Shown here piece by piece: positions 48,508 through 57,600 of a stretch of 64,000 nt of DNA. This DNA comes from Pirellulaceae bacterium (lineage in GTDB: Bacteria > Planctomycetota > Planctomycetia > Pirellulales > Pirellulaceae). The stretch lies in NCBI GenBank assembly GCA_023382975.1, contig JAHDXO010000036.1:1-64000 (forward strand), in the 5' to 3' direction. The translations under genes were made by a program, and so were the position numbers. Under the pieces are notes generated by a model, which saw only the letters and a program-made list of their open reading frames with translations, did not search any database and was not told the origin of the DNA. The number at the start of each line of letters is the position of its first letter. Positions within the stretch are counted from its first letter, which is position 1.

Positions 48508-48969
48508 ATGGACAATGACGATTTGTGGGGCGATCTGCCCGAATCCGATAACGCGACGAATCCGGCGATTCTTCTGAGTCAACAGGCCAGTTTGCTCGGC
48601 TCGAAAACCCGAAATGTGCTGACCGGCTTGGTCACCCGTGTTCCGCAGCGTCCCGGCGGGTTGCTGGCAGCGGCTTTAGCGGCAAGTCAGGGTCGAACGG
48701 ATCAGAAGGAACAAATGGTCGAACTTCGTTTCTTGATTCGCTGTTCAGCGTTGGACAATTACACATTTCACGTACTAACCCTGAAGTATTCGTTGCTGAC
48801 GATCTTCCCCGTGGATGTTCGCAATGAAGCGTCGGGGGAGGACTACACTTGCCGATCGGACGACGAGCTTCGGTCGACCTTGCAGCAAGTCTTCGCTTCC
48901 CTGCAGGTGCGACGTGTGATTTCTGCACTGCTCCGCGAGGCCAACTCGCTGACACCAAGTATTGGCTGA
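48508..48969 (+). CDS. Orphan partner of the EEP gene, 153 aa
   Basis: It begins MDNDDLWGDLPESDNATNPA with AGGAG 7 bases upstream, 11 bases after the EEP stop. An acidic N-terminus is followed by a Gly/Ala-rich segment (PGGLLAAALAASQG), then an alpha/beta region with charged helices (DDELRSTLQQVFASLQVRRV). No known domain was recognised. Tight coupling suggests it modifies or guards the EEP enzyme, as in two-gene defence or toxin-antitoxin modules; this is inference. Confidence 0.7.
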   Translation: MDNDDLWGDLPESDNATNPAILLSQQASLLGSKTRNVLTGLVTRVPQRPGGLLAAALAASQGRTDQKEQMVELRFLIRCSALDNYTFHVLTLKYSLLTIFPVDVRNEASGEDYTCRSDDELRSTLQQVFASLQVRRVISALLREANSLTPSIG

Positions 48970-49014
48970 CCGTGCTGCGCCGCACATCGATCTGACCAAT
49001 CAGTCGCTTGGCGT

Positions 49015-49356
49015 TCAGCCCGTTTTCAGATCCGCGCCGCAGCAGCAGCGGGCGTCGTTCGGTTCCATGGTGCGGATGACCAGGTATTTCATCTTGGGAG
49101 TCAGGAAGCGCGTTTCGGCGTGAGTCACGTTGGACGGAAAGAAGACGAGTTCTCCCGGCCCGACCCGGTACGTCCGGCCCGCGAAGGTGAATTCCGCTTC
49201 GCCCTCCAGGATGTAGATCACTTCCTCCGCCTCGTGCGCATGCTGGCGCCCCCAGCCATCGCCCGCAGGATCCAGTTCGGTCAGATGCACGTGCAGTTTG
49301 CGGGCGCCGTGTTCTTTGTCGAGCAAGGACCGGTAGTGAGCGATCATCTTCTCCAT
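49015..49356 (-). CDS. Cupin-domain protein, 113 aa
   Basis: Small single cupin: GWGRQHAHEAEEVIYILEGE (metal-binding H-x-H-x-x-E), then GPGELVFFPSNVTHAE (second His). A double-stranded beta-helix with a metal centre is expected; the ligand may be a sugar or an organic acid. The C-terminus has a C-C-C cluster (DARCCCGADL), unusual for the family. The start has a weak site (GGATCC... upstream). It follows the beta-propeller gene on the same strand. Confidence 0.85.
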   Translation of the reverse strand: MEKMIAHYRSLLDKEHGARKLHVHLTELDPAGDGWGRQHAHEAEEVIYILEGEAEFTFAGRTYRVGPGELVFFPSNVTHAETRFLTPKMKYLVIRTMEPNDARCCCGADLKTG

Positions 49357-49386
49357 CGATGGATCCTTTCTGCTGCCGCTTTCAGT

Positions 49387-51531
49387 TCATGGGACTTGCT
49401 GAGTCACCGCGAAATGGCGGGTTGTTGAGACCGGCGAATCGTTCTGTGTGCCTCCGTCTTCGTTGCTCGGCGGCTGGGGTTTCCAGCGGTACAGTACGTT
49501 CTTGGTGTAGCCGTCGTCTTCGATGAACACCAGGTACTCGCCGTCGTCGCGGCGGAAGACGTTGATGCTGTGGACCATGTCCTGCAAGGCGTCCATCGGC
49601 ACGGCGCCGGTGCGGGTTCCCGTCGGTTGGAAATGGCCGACGTAATTGCCGTTGCGTTTTTCGAAGACCATGACCGTGCCGGTCGGCAAGTTGCGCGACG
49701 GTAGACGGCCTGCGTAGACGACGAAGACGTAATCCCCCTCGACCGCGAAATCGAACGGCTCGTGCGACTCGTGGCCGCCCCGGCCCTTCTCGTGCAGCAG
49801 CACCAGATGCCAAGCGACGGTGGGTTCGGTGCTCCAACGGTCGAAACGGATCAGATTCGGGCCCATCGGTTTCCAGTGTTCGGCTTGCGCGTCACCGGTG
49901 GAACCGGCCAGGTACATGACGTCGTGGTCGCGGTCGTAGACGATCCGCCGCAGTTCGGTAAACGGAGTCGGCGCGGCCCATGTTTTCCGTGTCGCCACGC
50001 TGTAGACGGGCACGCCGTTGGCCAGCACGCGGTCGATCGGGTAGGCGAAGATGCCGTTCCGCCGAGTCGCCTGCCAGACCGTACCGTTCGGCTCGACGTA
50101 CCAACCGCGCGACTCGCCCGTGGGATTGGCCGTGACTTCCGTCTCGTCGCGGCGGCCATCGCCGTCGGTGTCCACCCACAGATCTTTGGTGCTGATCTGA
50201 GCGCAGAAGACAGCGATTTCGCCCTCGCGCTGCGGATCGAGGCGGTACACGAACAGGTTGCCGCCGTTCATGTCCGGGAAGTACAGATAGTTTCGGTTGT
50301 CGATCCAACGGTGCCAGACGCCGCCGATGGCAGCCGATTTGAGCCGCGGATCGTCGGGATACTTGTCCGGGTCGAGCGTGATGGCTTGCACGGTCCACTG
50401 CTGACCGGGAGGCTTGTTCAGATCCAGCGAGTAACGGTATTTGCTGCCGTACAGGACGCTGCCGTTCGAAGCCCCGTCGACGTCCACCGTGTCCAGCCAC
50501 TCGGTACTGAGCACGGACCAATTCAACCGGCCTACCGGCGTAAAGCTACGGATGACGGCCGTACCGCCATGCGTGCCGGCGTAGGGGCCGCACGCCACGT
50601 AGAGATTGCCGTCGGCATCGCTACCCACGCCGATCGGCGCGATGAAACGTTGATCACCCCAGCGGCCAGCAGTCTCGCCCGCAAAGATGCCACCCGGTTC
50701 ACCCAATACGCGTTCCAATTCGGGCTTCGTATCCAGATTGCGATAGACGAGCACTTGCCGGTTCTTGCCGCGGTCGGCGACCAGCAGTTGCCCTTCGGCC
50801 TTCACGGCCACATCGGCTGGCTCGACGCCAGGCGGGAACCGGAGGACTTGTGGCAGCGGTCTTCCCGTCGGGTCGAATCGCCGCACAACATGGTCCGCCG
50901 TATCGATGATCCACAAATTCCCGGCTGCGTCCAACGCCATCTCGCACGGCGAAGGAGCCGCCCAGTCGCCCAGCGGGTTCAGGTCGGTATCGAATACGCG
51001 CACGCGGCCATCGGCACATGCGGCGTACACGCGTTCGTCCGACGCGGCAACGCCCACGACCACCGGACCCACTTCGACGCGTCGTTCGCGGCGGCGATTG
51101 GCGATCTCCGCTCGATCGCGGCGCGCGAGGAACGTACCCTTGACCCGGCCGTCGTGCCCGTCCGGAGTGCCGGTCGCGTAGAAGATGTGCTGAGTATTGG
51201 CGGTGATCGTGTCGCCGACCAGCCGGTCGATGCCGCCGCTCTTCCAATGCGCCGTCTGCTGGCTCAACCGGCCGTCCTGGAACGCGGCGATGTTGCCGCG
51301 ATGTTCTTCCCAGCCGACGGTCGTGTAAACTGTGCCGTCCGGCGTGACAAAGATATCCTGGACATCCTGCGGCACCCAGCCCGCATCGCCACCGGAGAAA
51401 GTGTTTCCAATCCAAGACACCGAGTAATCCAACTCGGCAGGCACCTCGTCCGCCGCCAGCCCGATGCCGGGCAGCAGCATCGCGATCACTGCTGCGCAGT
51501 TTGACCGTCTCGATTGCATTCTCACTTTCAT
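49387..51531 (-). CDS. Exported NHL-like beta-propeller protein, 714 aa
   Basis: A large secreted protein. I start at the ATG at 51531 (MKVRMQSRRSNCAAVIAMLL); the frame is open to 51642 but upstream residues are unlikely. Signal peptide ends near GLAA. The mature part shows repeated NHL-like beta-propeller blades (IFVTPDGTVYTTVGW, AVKAEGQLLVADRGKNRQVL, GSDADGNLYVACGPY and others). Such proteins bind ligands at the cell surface or periplasm; no catalytic motif is visible. It sits in a run with the FG-GAP protein and cupin gene. Confidence 0.78.
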   Translation of the reverse strand: MKVRMQSRRSNCAAVIAMLLPGIGLAADEVPAELDYSVSWIGNTFSGGDAGWVPQDVQDIFVTPDGTVYTTVGWEEHRGNIAAFQDGRLSQQTAHWKSGGIDRLVGDTITANTQHIFYATGTPDGHDGRVKGTFLARRDRAEIANRRRERRVEVGPVVVGVAASDERVYAACADGRVRVFDTDLNPLGDWAAPSPCEMALDAAGNLWIIDTADHVVRRFDPTGRPLPQVLRFPPGVEPADVAVKAEGQLLVADRGKNRQVLVYRNLDTKPELERVLGEPGGIFAGETAGRWGDQRFIAPIGVGSDADGNLYVACGPYAGTHGGTAVIRSFTPVGRLNWSVLSTEWLDTVDVDGASNGSVLYGSKYRYSLDLNKPPGQQWTVQAITLDPDKYPDDPRLKSAAIGGVWHRWIDNRNYLYFPDMNGGNLFVYRLDPQREGEIAVFCAQISTKDLWVDTDGDGRRDETEVTANPTGESRGWYVEPNGTVWQATRRNGIFAYPIDRVLANGVPVYSVATRKTWAAPTPFTELRRIVYDRDHDVMYLAGSTGDAQAEHWKPMGPNLIRFDRWSTEPTVAWHLVLLHEKGRGGHESHEPFDFAVEGDYVFVVYAGRLPSRNLPTGTVMVFEKRNGNYVGHFQPTGTRTGAVPMDALQDMVHSINVFRRDDGEYLVFIEDDGYTKNVLYRWKPQPPSNEDGGTQNDSPVSTTRHFAVTQQVP

Positions 51532-51673
51532 CGAACTCTCATCTTTCCTTGCACAGTCCGGTTTGCGGGTCGTCTTGCGGAAAAGCTCCAAGGCGTGGTT
51601 CGGCCCGTCGTGGTTGGCGCCGACGGTGCCCAGCCGACCCATGCAGGCAGTCGTCGCGTACCGGAATGCGCCG

Positions 51674-52858
51674 CTACGGGCTGCCTTCGTTCAGCCAGAC
51701 GTCGATGCGGGGGGCGCTCCAGGTGTAGGGTTTGCCGACGATGTCCAGGCGGCCGTCGCCGTTCAGATCGGCCAGTCGCGATTCGTGGTTGCCGATCCCG
51801 GTCGAAACGAGCTGCGTGCGGAAATTCCCCTGACCGTCGCCGTACAAAATCCACTGGCGGCAGGCGTCGCCCGCGCCCGGCGTGTGCATCTCGGCCGCGT
51901 AGATGTCCAAATGGCCGTCCCCGTTGATGTCGGCCACTTGCAGCGTGTGGCCGTGATCGACTCGCTCGATCAACGTCCGCTTGACCCAGCGGTTATCACG
52001 GTGCTCGTACAGATTCAGAGGCCCGACGCCGTCGCCCGAGTTGAGCACCACTTCGGGCCAACCGCCCTGGACAAGATCCCCCACGGCGGATCGCGACAAG
52101 CCGTAGTCGTCGATCTTGTGTGGCCGGAACTCCGTGCCCCTGACATGCTCGAACCAGTGGTCGCCGCCGACCAGATCGATCCGCCCGTCCCGGTCGATGT
52201 CTCCCGCGGCCAGGCCTTCGTGTTGTCCCTGCGTCCAAGACCAGATCTCGACGAGCTTCCAGTTCTCCAGCCGAGTCGGGTCGCCGGGCATCTCGGCCAA
52301 AAAGAGCTTCTTTGCCCGTTGATTCCAGAACACCAATTGATCGCGTCCGGTGCCCAGGAAATCGCCGACGATCTGGTCGTGGTGCTGGTTGCCGCCGTCG
52401 GACTTGATCACGTGCCGACTCCAAGGCTTGTCAAAATTCGGAGCCGGGTTCTCCCACCACCAGACTTGATTGCTGCCGCTATCGCCGCCGAAAACGATGT
52501 CCGGCTTGCCGTCTCCATTGACGTCGGCCACCGCGCCGCCGGCCTCGACGCGCAACGGAGTGTCGTCGATCACAGAGCGCTGCCAGCCATCGGCGGTCCA
52601 GCGGAACCAAACGACCGACGGAGTCTTCGTGCGGTCGGCGATGACGAAGTTGTCGCGGCCGTCACCGTCGATGTCCAACACCAGACTGGCCGTCTGCTGA
52701 TTGCCGGGCAAGGGCAGGGGCAGTTCGCCCCGCGAACTGGAAAGGTGGCGCCAACGGACCATCGGCACTTCGGCTTCAGCTCCCGGCGCGGGGGAAGAAC
52801 TCCCGCTAACCAGAAGGCTGACGGCCGTCACGAGAAGAAATCGCATCGACGAAATCAT
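51674..52858 (-). CDS. Exported FG-GAP/VCBS-repeat protein, 394 aa
   Basis: The start is the ATG at 52858 (MISSMRFLLVTAVSLLVSG) with AAGGAG about 9 bases upstream. A signal peptide ends near SSSPAPGA. The mature protein is a VCBS/FG-GAP beta-propeller with calcium-binding-type repeats: VLDIDGDGRDNF, AVADVNGDGKPDIVFG, AGDIDRDGRIDLVGG, VADINGDGHLDIYA and LADLNGDGRLDIVG. The last ends at the C-terminus. It is a probable ligand- or matrix-binding protein. The beta-propeller gene lies 143 bases downstream on the same strand. Confidence 0.88.
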   Translation of the reverse strand: MISSMRFLLVTAVSLLVSGSSSPAPGAEAEVPMVRWRHLSSSRGELPLPLPGNQQTASLVLDIDGDGRDNFVIADRTKTPSVVWFRWTADGWQRSVIDDTPLRVEAGGAVADVNGDGKPDIVFGGDSGSNQVWWWENPAPNFDKPWSRHVIKSDGGNQHHDQIVGDFLGTGRDQLVFWNQRAKKLFLAEMPGDPTRLENWKLVEIWSWTQGQHEGLAAGDIDRDGRIDLVGGDHWFEHVRGTEFRPHKIDDYGLSRSAVGDLVQGGWPEVVLNSGDGVGPLNLYEHRDNRWVKRTLIERVDHGHTLQVADINGDGHLDIYAAEMHTPGAGDACRQWILYGDGQGNFRTQLVSTGIGNHESRLADLNGDGRLDIVGKPYTWSAPRIDVWLNEGSP

Positions 52859-53150
52859 GCGGACCGACTCCTTGCGAAAAACAGACGTAGCGTTGGAGGA
52901 TGACACTGCATGGCTTTCCCAGCTTCGATCCCACGATCGTGCGCCGCGCCCCCAACGACGACCATGTGCCCTGACACTCGACCTTTCTAGCCGTCGTCTC
53001 GTGCCCAGTCAACGGCCACGCCGCAGTCCATCGCCTTGTTGGGTCGCTGGCCAACCCGCGTTAGAATTTTTGGCATGTGAATTTGCGAAGTTTGTACGGA
53101 ATCACGCGATTCATCACGCCGTCCTTCTTTCCAACGCCAAGGAGGCTCTT

Positions 53151-54398
53151 GTGGTCAGCTTGCTTTCGTTCCTGTGCATCTGCTTCGGCAGTACGTCCGA
53201 CGCGGACGGGTGCCGCGGCCCTCAACCCGACGACGTGTTTCGCGAGTATCTGTGGACCAACGCCGACGGTGACGCGGGCGGAGCGCTGCGGGTGGGCGGA
53301 CGCGCCGGCTACGGCGGCGGTCCGATCGCGTTGCCTCACCAGTTCGACCTGGAACATGCGATCCGGGCCGAGGTGATGCTCGAAAAACTATTGTGCCACG
53401 ATGGCACGCGCGGGTTGGAGATCTCCTTCAACAACCATGCGTGGATCGCCGTCCCCGAAGCGTCCGGAATTCCCGAGCCGCAGTGGGAATACATGCACTG
53501 CACCTATCCCGTCGCGTCGGTTCCCTTGGAACACCTCAAACCCGATGACGGGAACCGGGTTCGGTTGCGAGTCAGCGACGAGCATCCGTGGAATTGGCCG
53601 CAGCATTTGATCTACGGAGTCCATGTCCGGATCTATTACGACGCCGCGAAGAAAGAGCATCCCACGGGACGGTTGATCTCGCCGAAGGCCGGCACCGCTC
53701 TGGGAACGGACGCACTGTTGCAGGCGGAGGCGTCCAGCCCGAACGGCGCGATCCGTCAGATCGATTTCCTGGCTCACTACGAGGACGTGAACTTGCAGGG
53801 CGACGGGCAGTACTCGCAATGGCAGTACTACTTTCATCGCGCGGCGCTGACGGGCCATCTCGGCTCGGCCGAGTCCGAGCCGTGGCAGGTCACATGGAAT
53901 ACATCCTGGGTGCCGGACCAGCCGCAGCCGATGCGTGTGGCGGCACGAATCACCGACGCGGCGGGACTGACCTATTTCAGTCCGGCGGTCGAGGATCTCA
54001 CCTTCGAACGCAACGGTTTGTCGGTCGAACTGTGCAAGCCCCGCGACGTGCCCAAGCAATGGCTGACTCGCAAGGGCGAGCATCGCCAGAAATTCCATGT
54101 GACCGGCGATCTTCAGCAGGCCGTTGCGGCCCGGCTGGTGTGGGTCAGTTGGAGTCCCGGGTACATGGAAGGTCTGTTCTTGAACGATCACCGAGTGCTG
54201 GACCGCGAAGGCCCGCGCTACGCCTATTTCGTCCATCGCGTGCCGCTGACGGATTTGACCGCGCTGCGTCCCGGCGAGAACATCCTCAAGACCGGCATGA
54301 CGCCCAAGTACCACGGCAAAATGGTCCACGGCATGGAAGTCAACTGGCCCGGTATCATGGTCTTGATCCAATATCGAAGCGCACCGGAACACCGCTAA
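53151..54398 (+). CDS. Exported protein of unknown function, 415 aa
   Basis: The GTG start at 53151 (VVSLLSFLCICFGSTSDADG) is supported by AAGGAGG with 5-base spacing; the ATG-less frame upstream to 52701 is spurious. The N-terminus is a hydrophobic signal peptide with Cys residues. The mature part is beta-rich with two sandwich-like regions (GLEISFNNHAWIAVP, HPTGRLISPKAG...). I do not recognise the family, but the layout of a leading binding domain and a later Ig-like domain resembles carbohydrate-associated secreted proteins. Divergent from the FG-GAP gene. Confidence 0.72.
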   Translation: MVSLLSFLCICFGSTSDADGCRGPQPDDVFREYLWTNADGDAGGALRVGGRAGYGGGPIALPHQFDLEHAIRAEVMLEKLLCHDGTRGLEISFNNHAWIAVPEASGIPEPQWEYMHCTYPVASVPLEHLKPDDGNRVRLRVSDEHPWNWPQHLIYGVHVRIYYDAAKKEHPTGRLISPKAGTALGTDALLQAEASSPNGAIRQIDFLAHYEDVNLQGDGQYSQWQYYFHRAALTGHLGSAESEPWQVTWNTSWVPDQPQPMRVAARITDAAGLTYFSPAVEDLTFERNGLSVELCKPRDVPKQWLTRKGEHRQKFHVTGDLQQAVAARLVWVSWSPGYMEGLFLNDHRVLDREGPRYAYFVHRVPLTDLTALRPGENILKTGMTPKYHGKMVHGMEVNWPGIMVLIQYRSAPEHR

Positions 54399-54628
54399 GC
54401 ATCATTCGAGAAATAACTGTCCAGTGTTTATTGCTGATCATCCCACGGAGTGTGATGGCTACATTGACGAGGCGACAGTTGTTTCTCGAACGATGCTAAA
54501 CGCGGATTTCCCGTGAAACGGCTTGCGCCATTCCACCCGCCACCCCGGCTCGGCCACCTGCGCTGCGGTTTGGGCCGACTCGGTGAGCCCTGCCTCCCTC
54601 CTCCTTCTGGATCGGCTACTCTGATTTC

Positions 54629-57600
54629 ATGACTACCGAACTAAACCTCCGCTTTCCCGACGCGAATCATTCGATCGTCAGCTTTGACGGGACGGAATCC
54701 GCCGCGAACGAATTCGTCAACCCGCTGACGGACGAGGATCATCGCGACATCGGCTGGTACGTCGAAACCTACGGCGCCCATTCGCTGGGCGATCCGGACG
54801 ATCAGGAAGCTGCGCGCATTGCCGGCCGCCTGCCGGTCTTGGGCAAGGCCCTGTTCGACGCCGTGTTCCGCCACGCCGACGCCCAGCGTCTGTTCAACGG
54901 CTTCCAGGACGTGGAAGGCGACTCGCGGCTGCTTACGGTGACGGCCGAGCACCCGGCGATTCTGGCCCTGCCTTGGGAACTGCTGCACGATTCGTCGCTC
55001 GCGGACGGCACGTTCCTGTTCCACGAGCACCCGCGGATCAGCATCCGCCGCCGCGTCCCCGGCATCACCGCCGGACGCAGACCATTTGCGGTCCAAGCCA
55101 AAAACCGCCTGCACCTGCTGTTCGTCGTCAGCCGGCCGGACGGCGCGGGATTCCTGGACCCGCGCGCCGATGCGGGCGCGGTGCTGGACGCCCTGGACGA
55201 GCATGCGCCGGGCTGCGTGACCTGCGAGTTCCTCCGGCCCGCGACCCTCGACGCGCTCGTCGCCCGGCTGGAAGACGACAACCGTCCCGCGGTCGATATC
55301 GTTCACTTCGACGGCCACGGCGTGTTCGACCGGCAAGGCGGCTTGCCCGAACGATTCGAGCAGGCGCGGGCGACGCGCATCGCACACCTGGAAGAGCTCC
55401 TCCGCGACAAGCGGGCCGATGTCACCGCGCCGGCCGCGTCGCCGCCGAATACGGGCTACCTGTTGTTCGAACAGCCGGATGGCCAGCCGGATTTCGTGGC
55501 GGCCGACAAGCTGGGCGCCAATCTGCACCGGCACCGCGTGGGGCTGGTCATCCTGTCCGCCTGCCAATCCGCGGCGTGGGGCGACGACGACGCGGACGGC
55601 GCTTCGGAGAAGCGGCCGATGGGCTGCGTTGCGGCCCGCCTGACCGCCACCGGCATCCCTGCCGTGCTGGCCATGACCCATTCCGTGCTGGTCGCCACCA
55701 CGCGCACGCTGTTCGGCGAGTTCTACAAGCACCTGGCCGGCCACAAGGGCCTAGGCGAATCGCTCGACAACGCGAGGCGGCACCTGCGGAACAATCCCCG
55801 GAAATACGAAGTCCAACGCGGGCCGGAACGCAAATGGCTCAGTCTGCACGATTGGTTCCTGCCGGCTCTGTATCAGGCCGGCAACGACGTGCCGTTGCTC
55901 AAAGCGGCGAGTGGGGTAAGCTTCCAGCTTGCCAATGACATAACTCGGCCAAGTGAGGAACTTGAGAATCCACAGACCCGGCAAGCTGGAAGCTTACCCC
56001 ACGCCTGCTCGAACGTGCCACCGGCGCCCGAAGCGGGGTTCTTTGGGCGGCGCAAGGAACTCTGGCAAATCGAACGCTGGTTTGCCGGGCCGACTCGGCG
56101 GATCACGATTACCGGGTTTGGCGGGCAAGGCAAAACGGCCTTGGCCCAGGAAGCAGGGCGGTGGCTGGTCCGCGCCGGACAGTTCCAGGCCGCGGTGTTC
56201 GTCGACTACGCCCGCATTCAAAGCCTGGACGCCGTGGCCGTGGCGGTCAGCAATATCGGCGCCGTGCTGCAGGAAAGCCTGCTGGACGCGGCGGCGGCCG
56301 CAGCGGCCCTGGCTCGGACCCCGACGCTGGTGATCCTGGACAACTTGGAGGCCCTCGCGGCCGAGCCGCTGACGAAGCTGTTGGACGCGGCGGTCGGCTG
56401 GTCCGCGGCCGACGGCTCGCGCGTGCTGTGTACCACGCGCCGACCCGAGTTCGGCCATGCCGCGTACCGGGTCGAAGGGACGCTGGTCCACCGCCGGATT
56501 TCGCTGGCCGGTCTGGGCAGCCGCCGCGCGCCGGACGATGCGCTGGAGTGGTTCGCCCGCTTGAGCAAGCTGCCGCCGGCGCCCACGGTGCAAGCGCCGA
56601 AACGCGCCGAGCTAATCGATCTGTTCGAGCGTGTCCGCTTCCACCCGCTGTCGATCCGCGTGCTGGCTCAGCAGTTGAAGACCCGCACCCCGAGTGAACT
56701 CGGCCACCGGCTGGAGCAGTTGTTGGCGGCGCCGAATGCCGGCCGGCATCTGGCCGACATGCCGGACGAACTGGTCGCCTCGCTGCAGCTTTCGCTCGAC
56801 CGACTGGACGACGCCGCGCGAAAAGTCCTGCCGCGGTTGGGCGTGTTTCAGGGCGGGGCGATGGAAGACGGATTGGTGGCGATCACCGGCCTGGGCGAGG
56901 TCGATCAAAGCGGCAATCGTGCGCAGCTTGCGGCACTGTTGGCCGCGATCGAGGGCGGGCAGGCAAGCGAGGTGTTCCAGGCCATGGGGCTGCCCGCGGG
57001 CGTACAATTGCCGCCCGAGGCGATCGCGCAACTGACCGCCGAACTGCGGGGCAAGCTGGCCGAGATGGACGGCGCGCCGGCCGAGCCGAACCTCTGGCCC
57101 GATCTGCGGCGGCAGTTGGAAGCGGCGGCGTTGATCGAGGCCGAGAGCCTCGTCGGGGTGTCGGTGCCGTACTTGCGGTTCCATCCCACGCTGGCTTCGC
57201 TGCTATGGGCGCAACTGGACGCGGACGAGCGGGCGCGGTTGAGCCTGGCGCATCGCCAGCGGTACTACGCCCTGGCCAACTACCTGTACCAAGCCGACCG
57301 ACAAACACCGCACCAGGCGCGGGAGATTGCGTGGCGCGAGTTGCCCAACCTGCTGCACGCGGTCCACGCCGCGCTGGACGCCGGCGACCCGGACGCGGTC
57401 GATTTCGCCGATAGCGTGAACAAGTTCCTGGGCTATTTCGGCCTGAAGCAGGAGTCGGAAGCCTTGGTGGCCAAGTCGCACGCGATGGCGGGCGAGACCG
57501 GTTCGCGGGCGTGGTATCTGGCCCAATCGAACCGCGGCGAGCAGTTGCTGGCGGCGGGGCAAGTGGCCGAGGCCGCGAGGGTTTTCCAGGAGGTACACGA

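Noticed and set aside
55911..56002. Transcription terminator inside the CHAT-STAND gene
   Set aside because: The arms are perfect but no T-run follows and the frame continues through it.
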